DNA of 31,905 nucleotides from a virus. Below the pieces are notes generated by a model, which did not search any database, was not told the origin of the DNA, and saw nothing but the letters and a program-made list of their open reading frames with translations. The stretch is taken from positions 1 through 31,905 of the IMG/VR virus record IMGVR_UViG_3300038825_000460. One strand, 5' to 3'. Positions within the stretch are counted from its first letter, which is position 1; the number at the start of each line of letters is the position of its first letter. The translations under genes and the position numbers were made by a program. Shown one piece after another: positions 21,639 through 26,761 of this stretch.

Positions 21639-21980
21639 CTATCTATCTCTTGATATACTGAATTTATTAGTATTATTAACCATACCTGCACAGAAAACTA
21701 ACAAATGCCATACATATATGTCATATGGTAGTTCTCTTGTTTTACAGCAATTAAATGTTAAATCTTGCCCTTCATACTCAGGAGTATCTGGTTTATATCT
21801 TGTTAAAACAAATGTTTCACAAGTAGGGTTACCATTGATAGCAATTTCATTGTCATCATTTTGTATCACAGATATAGTGCTATCACCTATTTCTTGCATA
21901 TACTCTACTTCTTGTTGCACAGCTTTCCACTCTTTATCAGTGAAATCTATGTCTTGATGCCAATAATTTGTATATCCCAT
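21639..21980 (-). CDS. MGYTNYW-type conserved hypothetical protein
   Basis: 113 residues. The 'MGYTNYWHQDIDFTDKEWKA' start and 'FNCCKTRELPYDIYVWHLLV' near residues 75-95 match a phage and bacterial family of unknown function that begins MGYTHYW and carries a 'T...PYD..V...L' core. A good AAAGGAGAA site precedes the ATG. Confidence 0.65.
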   Translation of the reverse strand: MGYTNYWHQDIDFTDKEWKAVQQEVEYMQEIGDSTISVIQNDDNEIAINGNPTCETFVLTRYKPDTPEYEGQDLTFNCCKTRELPYDIYVWHLLVFCAGMVNNTNKFSISRDR

Positions 21981-21995
21981 ATATTCTCCTTTATT

Positions 21996-22175
21996 TATTT
22001 CTGGTGTCTACTTGCTTTACAGCACTCTATCATTTTATTGTTAATACCACCTTTACGATAAAACACTGTATATGGTATCTCAATTTGATTATCTGAATTT
22101 AATAACCAATTACATACTGTTAATCTGTCATCTTCAGATAAATCTTTAAATTTTAATATTATTGATGTTTGCATA
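21996..22175 (-). CDS. 59-residue unrecognised protein
   Basis: AGGAGAG lies 5 bases before the ATG. 'MQTSIILKFKDLSEDDRLTV' then 'CNWLLNSDNQIEIPYTVFYR', with a C-terminal 'IECCKASRHQK'. Cys positions do not form a clear zinc site. The stop is 15 bases before the next gene. Confidence 0.55.
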
Positions 22176-22199
22176 TACTCTCCTATATTATTTATTAAG

Positions 22200-22230
22200 G
22201 GCTAACCCCTCATTACGAGGGGGTGTAGCC
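22200..22230 (-). promoter_or_regulatory. GC-rich hairpin in the leftward early operon
   Basis: GGCTA (22200-22204) pairs with TAGCC (22226-22230), and CCCCTC (22206-22211) with GAGGGG (22217-22222), around a 5-base loop. It follows the stop of the 22237-22419 gene by six bases. There is no leftward U-tract; T6 appears about 10 bases beyond it on the other strand. It could be an RNA processing or decay-protecting stem, or a partial attenuator. Confidence 0.55.
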
Positions 22231-22236
22231 AACTAT

Positions 22237-22419
22237 CTATTTTTTAGCTAAGATTTCATTCATCTTGCTATCTAAAGCCTCAATCTTGTTATGTAAACTT
22301 TTAACAAGGTCATACTGTGCTTTAGGCATATACTTGTGAGGATTAGCCTTAACGTAAGCTATTCTGTCCTCAACTGATTTAGATTCAGTATATGGTACAA
22401 ACGATGGTTGTGTTGTCAT
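22237..22419 (-). CDS. Unrecognised 60-residue protein
   Basis: TAGGAG precedes the ATG. 'MTTQPSFVPYTESKSVEDRI', then 'AYVKANPHKYMPKAQYDLVK', and a C-terminal coiled-coil helix (SLHNKIEALDSKMNEILAKK). It is immediately followed by the GC-rich hairpin. No family recognised. Confidence 0.55.
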   Translation of the reverse strand: MTTQPSFVPYTESKSVEDRIAYVKANPHKYMPKAQYDLVKSLHNKIEALDSKMNEILAKK

Positions 22420-22428
22420 AATTAACTC

Positions 22429-22617
22429 CTATTGTTGACAATTATTATTATTACTTGTTGTAATAATAATTGGTTTATTTAATATTCTATTCATTTCTTT
22501 ATCTCTCTCGATTAGAACAGAATTTTCTGGAAAAGGGAACTCATACTGAACTAACTCATAATTACTATGTTTCTCAGTATCTCCCTCTATTCTTTGCAGT
22601 ACATCATATGTTATCAT
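22429..22617 (-). CDS. Unrecognised 62-residue protein
   Basis: Start placed at 22617 because its ATG overlaps the stop of the small TM gene (ATGA); a longer frame reaches 22668 but would overlap that gene. 'MITYDVLQRIEGDTEKHSNY', then 'ELVQYEFPFPENSVLIERDK', with an Asn run (SNNNNCQQ) at the end. No family recognised. Confidence 0.5.
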   Translation of the reverse strand: MITYDVLQRIEGDTEKHSNYELVQYEFPFPENSVLIERDKEMNRILNKPIIITTSNNNNCQQ

Positions 22618-22700
22618 AGTGCACCAGTACCTTTCATACCTAAGTAAGCTAGTATTCCTATGATACATATACCTACTAAAAATAATAAAGATATTATCAT
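22614..22700 (-). CDS. 28-residue membrane peptide
   Basis: AAGGAGAAAT directly precedes the ATG, and the TGA overlaps the next ATG (ATGA). The peptide is one hydrophobic helix (MIISLLFLVGICIIGILAYL) with a short basic end (GMKGTGAL). It is too short for standard gene callers but has very good translation signals. It probably sits in the inner membrane early in infection. Confidence 0.6.
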   Translation of the reverse strand: MIISLLFLVGICIIGILAYLGMKGTGAL

Positions 22701-22708
22701 ATTTCTCC

Positions 22709-22825
22709 TTATTTTTGGGTTAAACCTTGGTATAAATTATAAGCCATTACACCAGTTATTAATTGACCAATTATCATTATACCTAACCATATACATAGTA
22801 AGGTAATCATTATAGTTGTTAACAT
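22709..22825 (-). CDS. 38-residue membrane peptide, first gene of leftward operon
   Basis: AGGAGATAAG precedes the ATG. Residues 1-28 are hydrophobic (MLTTIMITLLCIWLGIMIIG; QLITGVMAY), followed by a polar end (NLYQGLTQK). The stop lies six bases before the next gene's start region. It is the gene closest to the divergent control region, so it should be the first transcribed leftward. Superinfection exclusion or a membrane takeover role is only a guess. Confidence 0.6.
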   Translation of the reverse strand: MLTTIMITLLCIWLGIMIIGQLITGVMAYNLYQGLTQK

Positions 22826-23215
22826 ATCTTATCTCCTATTGGTTAAACTATACACACACACATCAATATGTCTGGATATAGCACTTATTTATGTAGCTAT
22901 TAATATTACTAGCAATCAAGTTATCCAGTAATATCAACAGGTTAAATCAATATCGGTAATCAATTAATCAACAGACAAGCTGGAGTTAACTGACTACCAA
23001 TATATAATATAAACAACATCGATTTATTGTTGCTACTAGCAACAGCAATAAATCGACACAACAAAATAAAAGACAGCGAACAACAGTGAGCTGACAATTG
23101 TAAACAACAAAGAAAAACCAGGGGTTTTACAATCACCCCTTCGTCATGATTGTCGTAGAACAATCTGACAATAGGGGGGTTTTGTACAGCACCATAACAA
23201 GAAAGGGCTATCATT
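22826..23215. promoter_or_regulatory. Divergent control region, candidate promoters and origin
   Basis: 390 bases without a credible gene, between the leftward early and rightward late operons. Seen: an inverted pair CTGGATA/TATCCAG (22872-22878, 22922-22928; TTATCCAG is a partial DnaA-box match), TACTAGCAA twice (22907-22915, 23034-23042), a TATAAT at 23003-23008 without a clear -35, the long inverted repeat at 23019-23056, CTGACAAT twice (23091-23098, 23165-23172), GGGGTTTT twice (23121-23128, 23176-23183), AGGGG/CCCCT (23120-23124, 23136-23140) and GATTGT/ACAATC (23148-23153, 23160-23165). These suit operators and possibly an origin. Confidence 0.55.
23019..23056. repeat. Long imperfect inverted repeat in the control region
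   Basis: TCGATTTATTG-TTGCTA (23019-23035) is the reverse complement of TAGCAA and CAATAAATCGA (23037-23042, 23046-23056) with a 3-base CAG bulge and one central base. That gives 17 base pairs in 38 bases with almost no loop. No T-run follows on either strand, so it is not an ordinary terminator. It could be a dimeric-repressor operator, a cruciform at an origin, or a recombinase site. Confidence 0.7.
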
Positions 23216-23479
23216 ATGATACCAGCAGTAGCAGCAGGGTCGGTAGGACTTAGAATCCTTAAAACCCTATATAAAGGCAAAAAAAAGATAGGTGCAGCAT
23301 CTAAAATGGTAGCTGACAAAGCAGGAAAAGCAGGATTCACAGGTACTAGCAAAGCTATTACAGGTGCATCTAAGAAAATACACTCAGGATCAAGACAAGT
23401 AGGCAAATTCGTTAAGAAAAACCCTAAAGCGTCATCATTCCTAGGTGGTGCAGCGACTATATCCTTCCTTGACGACTAA
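23216..23479 (+). CDS. Basic Gly/Lys-rich small protein, first late gene
   Basis: 87 residues. AAAGGG lies about 10 bases before the ATG. A hydrophobic start (MIPAVAAGSVGLRILKTLY) is followed by Lys-rich, Gly/Ala/Ser-rich sequence (GKKKIGAASKMVADKAGKAG; KFVKKNPKASSFLGGAATIS) like the genes at 24412 and 24941. It may be packaged, since it heads the structural operon. No family recognised. Confidence 0.5.
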   Translation: MIPAVAAGSVGLRILKTLYKGKKKIGAASKMVADKAGKAGFTGTSKAITGASKKIHSGSRQVGKFVKKNPKASSFLGGAATISFLDD

Positions 23480-23481
23480 TA

Positions 23482-23616
23482 ATGGCTAAGCAGAAGTTTG
23501 TCCATTTCGTTCCTAGGGAAAAACCCAAGAAAAGACGTGGAATCCACAAAAAATCGAAATCGAAATCGGAAAAACGACAGCAAAAGCTAACAAGATATAA
23601 AGGACAAGGCAGATGA
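23482..23616 (+). CDS. 44-residue arginine/lysine-rich mini-protein
   Basis: It starts three bases after the previous stop, and its TGA overlaps the next ATG. 'MAKQKFVHFVPREKPKKRRG' then 'IHKKSKSKSEKRQQ' and 'YKGQGR' recall a mini-protein that recurs in marine phages, starting MAK-FVHF-PR-KPKKR. The charge is extreme, so nucleic-acid binding is likely. Confidence 0.65.
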   Translation: MAKQKFVHFVPREKPKKRRGIHKKSKSKSEKRQQKLTRYKGQGR

Positions 23617-23759
23617 AAAGTAATTATCTTAAACTACCAATGTTTAAAATTGACATTAAGAAGCAATTGGATAAAAGAAAGCAATTCAGTAAAGATTTGA
23701 AATCTAAAAAATTTCGAAAAAATACTAAAATAATAGAATATACAAAGAGGTTTATATAA
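23613..23759 (+). CDS. 48-residue basic mini-protein
   Basis: ATGA overlap with the upstream stop and a stop two bases before the next ATG. Lys-rich (MKSNYLKLPMFKIDIKKQLD; KRKQFSKDLKSKKFRKNTKI). No motif beyond its charge. It belongs to the same train of basic mini-genes. Confidence 0.55.
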   Translation: MKSNYLKLPMFKIDIKKQLDKRKQFSKDLKSKKFRKNTKIIEYTKRFI

Positions 23760-23761
23760 TT

Positions 23762-23911
23762 ATGGCTAAAAAGGGATTGTACGCTAATATTCATGCGAAG
23801 CGAAAGAGAATCAAGGCAGGATCTGGAGAGAAAATGCGAAAAAAAGGTTCTAAAGGTGCACCAACTAACAAACAGTTTAAACGAGCAGCTAAAACTGCTA
23901 AGAAAAGATAA
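23762..23911 (+). CDS. 49-residue MAKKGLYANI-type basic protein
   Basis: 'MAKKGLYANIHAKRKRIKAG' followed by 'SGEKMRKKGSKGAPTNKQFK' is a strongly conserved mini-protein in marine cyanophages and pelagic phages, never assigned a function to my knowledge. It ends TAATG into the next gene. Conservation and charge suggest a virion or nucleic-acid role. Confidence 0.75.
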   Translation: MAKKGLYANIHAKRKRIKAGSGEKMRKKGSKGAPTNKQFKRAAKTAKKR

Positions 23912-24162
23912 TGGCAAAGACAGCAGCATGGCAACGTAAAGAAGGTAAGAACCCAAAGGGGGGTTTGAATGCCAAAGGTCGTGCTAGTTATAAGAGACAG
24001 ACTGGGGGAACGCTAAAAGCTCCTAGCAAAAAAGTAGGAAACAAACGTAGAGCATCGTTTTGTGCTAGAATGAAAGGTATGAAACGTAAGCTAACCTCTG
24101 CTAAGACTGCAAGAGATCCTAATAGCAGGATAAATAAATCACTAAGAGCATGGAATTGTTAA
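23911..24162 (+). CDS. DUF6321-like basic protein
   Basis: 83 residues. 'MAKTAAWQRKEGKNPKGGLN' and 'AKGRASYKRQTGGTLKAPSK' match the DUF6321-type small protein of phages and bacteria (AWQRKEGKNP-GGLNAKGR core). 'RRASFCARMKGMKRKL' continues the family pattern. Function unknown; the family often sits near terminase and portal genes. Confidence 0.75.
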   Translation: MAKTAAWQRKEGKNPKGGLNAKGRASYKRQTGGTLKAPSKKVGNKRRASFCARMKGMKRKLTSAKTARDPNSRINKSLRAWNC

Positions 24163-24163
24163 T

Positions 24164-24412
24164 ATGAGTAAAAAATTAGAAAAATTAGCTGATGAAATGA
24201 TGAGGTTGACTCCACAAGAAGGAGAACAACTAGCATTAATTATTAAAGCAAAAGTTATGCCAGAGATGGCTAAGCAACAACAGCAACAGGGTTTGTTACA
24301 GCCACAAAATCCTCAAGCTCAACAACAAATGGCTATGATGGGTAAAAGACCACAAGGTCAAGTACCTATGCCAAATGCAAGAATGGCTGCACAACAAGGA
24401 TTATTAAGATAA
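24164..24412 (+). CDS. Gln/Met-rich small protein
   Basis: 82 residues. An N-terminal helix (KLEKLADEMMRLTPQEGEQL) is followed by a low-complexity Gln/Met/Pro-rich region from about residue 38. TAATG overlap with the next gene. A disordered tail on a short coiled coil suggests a virion-associated linker; the role is not known. Confidence 0.5.
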   Translation: MSKKLEKLADEMMRLTPQEGEQLALIIKAKVMPEMAKQQQQQGLLQPQNPQAQQQMAMMGKRPQGQVPMPNARMAAQQGLLR

Positions 24413-24834
24413 TGATGATTAAAACTAAAGTGTTTATTGCTAAAACAATGGCTAAAAGATTTTATGGTGATGCTATGAAATCTATGAAAGATCTTAGTGG
24501 TAAAAAAATAGCAAAATTTAGTAAAGCTAAAGCTAAAGCTTTTGGTAAAACTCCATTTGCAAAATCTGCTGTTAAATTCGGTAAAAAAACTGATAGCAAA
24601 ATTGCACAAGGTTTAACAAAAGTTGGAGAAGGTTATACTAAATTAAGATCAAAAGTAAAAGGAACAGGAACTTATAAAGATATAAGATCTATTGCAAAAA
24701 AATCTCCTATTACTTTTGGAGAAGGTGCAACTGCTTTTACAGTTGGTGCTGGTATTGGAGGTATTGCCTCAAAAGCATATGACTCTGCTACTGGTTATGA
24801 AAGAAAAAGAGTTAAAAAAAATAGAAAGGTCTAA
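24412..24834 (+). CDS. Lys-rich protein with Gly-rich hydrophobic segment
   Basis: 140 residues. Residues 1-98 are strongly Lys-rich with repeated 'AKAFGK/KFSKAKAKA' elements; near 105-118 lies 'GATAFTVGAGIGGIASKAYD'; the C-terminus is very basic (ERKRVKKNRKV). The composition is shared with 23216-23479 and 24941-25168, hinting at old duplication. It may bind DNA and insert in a membrane on ejection. Confidence 0.5.
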   Translation: MMIKTKVFIAKTMAKRFYGDAMKSMKDLSGKKIAKFSKAKAKAFGKTPFAKSAVKFGKKTDSKIAQGLTKVGEGYTKLRSKVKGTGTYKDIRSIAKKSPITFGEGATAFTVGAGIGGIASKAYDSATGYERKRVKKNRKV

Positions 24835-24836
24835 TT

Positions 24837-24941
24837 ATGCCAATGGTCGGAAAGAAAAAATACCCATATACTAAAGCTGGTAAAAAGAAAGCTAAAATGG
24901 CTGCTAAGAAAAGTGGCAAGAAAGTTAAGAAAGGTTACTAA
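24837..24941 (+). CDS. 34-residue MPMVGKKKYPYTKAGK mini-protein
   Basis: 'MPMVGKKKYPYTKAGKKKAK' followed by 'MAAKKSGKKVKKGY': this 30-40-residue, extremely Lys-rich protein starting MPMVGKKKFPYT is a recognised recurrent ORF of marine phages, function unassigned. It starts two bases after the previous stop and ends TAATG into the next gene. Short, but conserved and coupled. Confidence 0.75.
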   Translation: MPMVGKKKYPYTKAGKKKAKMAAKKSGKKVKKGY

Positions 24942-25168
24942 TGGTTAAAGGTGGAGACAAAGGTTTTACTAAAACTCCTAAAAAAAAACCTTCTATATTA
25001 AAGAAGGCAGCTAAAACTATAGTTAAAAAAGGAATTAAATTTGCAGTAAGTCCATTAACTCTTGGATTAGCTGGAGGTACTTTTTTATACAAAAGTGCTA
25101 AAAATCAAAAAGGTATTAACTTTTCTAAATTTAGACAGTTTGACAAAAGAGGCAGAAAGATAATCTAA
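24941..25168 (+). CDS. Basic protein with short hydrophobic segment
   Basis: 75 residues. A Lys-rich N-terminus (KGFTKTPKKKPSILKKAAKT) is followed by a Gly/Leu segment (AVSPLTLGLAGGTFLYKSA) near residues 36-54 and a basic end. Same design as 23216-23479. TAATG links on both sides, immediately before the small terminase. Confidence 0.5.
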   Translation: MVKGGDKGFTKTPKKKPSILKKAAKTIVKKGIKFAVSPLTLGLAGGTFLYKSAKNQKGINFSKFRQFDKRGRKII

Positions 25169-25491
25169 TGGTTGAAGAAGATAAAACATTTGAAAACGAA
25201 GTAGATAAATCAGAAAATCATGGTGGTAAAAGACCTGGAGCTGGTAGACCTATTGGAGCAAAGACTAAAAAAAATTGGAAGTCTATGGAGGAGATGGCTG
25301 TAAAATACCAACATTCTCCTTTGGATTATTTATTATCTGTGTTAAACAATCCTATGAGCTCACCTGAACGTAAGATGTATGCAGCCGAAAAGGCAGCACC
25401 ATTTGTTCATGCAAGATTAGCATCAACTAATACTAAAATAGGAACAGATGAACCAATTGCAATCAAAGTCTCCTGGCAAAAAGACGACTAA
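25168..25491 (+). CDS. Terminase small subunit-like protein
   Basis: 107 residues. 'HGGKRPGAGRPIGAKTKKN' at about 18-36 is the GGKRPGAGRPKG motif common in small terminases and DUF5681-type phage proteins; 'SPLDYLLSVLNNPMSSPERK' and 'MYAAEKAAPFVHARLA' follow in the usual order. It should recognise packaging sites and recruit the large subunit, whose gene overlaps its 3' end by 44 bases. Confidence 0.75.
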   Translation: MVEEDKTFENEVDKSENHGGKRPGAGRPIGAKTKKNWKSMEEMAVKYQHSPLDYLLSVLNNPMSSPERKMYAAEKAAPFVHARLASTNTKIGTDEPIAIKVSWQKDD

Positions 25492-26761
25492 GAAAAAAGT
25501 CGCTGAAGTAGAAATACCTTATAAGCCAAGACCTTACCAACAAGATGTACATAATGCATTAAAAAGGTTTAGTGTTCTTGTATGTCATAGAAGATTTGGT
25601 AAATCAGTATTAGCTATTAACGAATTAATTAAAACAGCAGCAGATAAACAAAGAAGTTTATGTGCATTCATAGCTCCAACTTATAGACAAGGTAAGGCTA
25701 TCGCTTGGGAATATTTAAAATATTATACAAAACCACTAATGCATTTTGGTGGTAGCAGAAACGAGACAGAATTAAGAATAGATCTTTTTAATGGATCACG
25801 TATTCAAATATTTGGTGCAGACAATCCAGATAGTATTCGTGGAATGGGCTTTGATAAAGTTGTCATGGACGAATACGCAATTATGTCTCCAAGAGTTTGG
25901 ACAGAAATTATACGTCCAGCTGTTGCTGATAAATTAGGATCAGTCCTATTTATAGGAACTCCTATGGGTCATAATCAATTCTGGGAAGTTTATGATTATG
26001 CTCAACGAGGTCATAAGGATTGGTATGGGAAACTATACAAAGCGTCTGACACACAAGTAATTCCAGATGAGGAACTGGAACAGGCACGTTCCATTATGAC
26101 AGAAGAACAGTATGAACAAGAGTTCGAATGCTCTTTTACTGCAGCAGTCTCTGGGAGTTATTATGGAAGATTAATAACTAAAGCCGATAATGATGGTAGA
26201 ATCGGTGACGTGCCTGTAGATACAAATGTAGGTGTAGAAACGTGGTGGGATTTGGGTATAGGAGATTCAACTGCTATTTGGTTTGCACAAAGAGTAGGTA
26301 AAGAAATTCATTTGATAGATTATTATGAAACTTCAGGTGAATCATTAGCTCACTACGCAGATATATTAATGGACAAAGACTACGCTTATAGTAGACATAT
26401 AGCTCCACATGATATAATGGCTAGAGAGCTTGGAACAGGAAAGTCAAGATTAGAAGTAGCAAACGAATTAGGAATTGATTTTGAAGTAGCACCTAAGTTA
26501 GAAGTAGATCATGGAATAGAATCTGTTAGAAATACTTTGCCAGACTGTTACTTTGATAGAGAAAAATGTAAAACAGGATTAGATGCTTTGAGACAGTATC
26601 GAAAACAATGGGATGATAAAAACCAAGTGTTTAAGAACAAACCTCTCCATGACTGGTGTTCACACGCAAGTGATGCATTTAGATATGGATGTGTTCATGA
26701 TCCTATTGATACAACAGAATGGGATAAACCAATTAACATAGATACAAAATACGTAGTATGA
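25448..26761 (+). CDS. terL: Terminase large subunit (ATPase-nuclease)
   Basis: 437 residues, typical length. Walker A at 46-53 (CHRRFGKS), Walker B at 138-142 (VVMDE), coupling motif 'IGTP' at 169-172. In the RNase H-like nuclease half, 'WWDLGIGDSTAIW' supplies D268 and D273, and 'WCSHASDAFRYG' near 403-414 the C-terminal Asp. It drives DNA into the capsid through the portal and cuts the concatemer. Start at ATG 25448 inside the small-subunit gene; the nearest alternatives would delete the basic N-terminus only. Its stop overlaps the portal ATG (ATGA). Confidence 0.95.
   Translation: MNQLQSKSPGKKTTKKKVAEVEIPYKPRPYQQDVHNALKRFSVLVCHRRFGKSVLAINELIKTAADKQRSLCAFIAPTYRQGKAIAWEYLKYYTKPLMHFGGSRNETELRIDLFNGSRIQIFGADNPDSIRGMGFDKVVMDEYAIMSPRVWTEIIRPAVADKLGSVLFIGTPMGHNQFWEVYDYAQRGHKDWYGKLYKASDTQVIPDEELEQARSIMTEEQYEQEFECSFTAAVSGSYYGRLITKADNDGRIGDVPVDTNVGVETWWDLGIGDSTAIWFAQRVGKEIHLIDYYETSGESLAHYADILMDKDYAYSRHIAPHDIMARELGTGKSRLEVANELGIDFEVAPKLEVDHGIESVRNTLPDCYFDREKCKTGLDALRQYRKQWDDKNQVFKNKPLHDWCSHASDAFRYGCVHDPIDTTEWDKPINIDTKYVV

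Noticed and set aside
21616-22061. Rightward open frames opposite the MGYTNYW gene
   Set aside because: The leftward frame matches a known family and has AAAGGAGAA. The opposite frames are Ser/Leu/Tyr-rich shadows.
22960-23406. Leftward 148-codon open frame across the control region
   Set aside because: It runs antisense through the first late gene and the inverted repeat, has no ribosome site, and its composition (Leu/Pro/Ala/Cys-rich) is that of a shadow of a Lys/Gly-rich gene.
26121-26131. GTTCGAA-like string suggesting a tRNA T-arm
   Set aside because: It is inside terL coding sequence and no cloverleaf forms around it. No tRNA gene was found elsewhere by eye.
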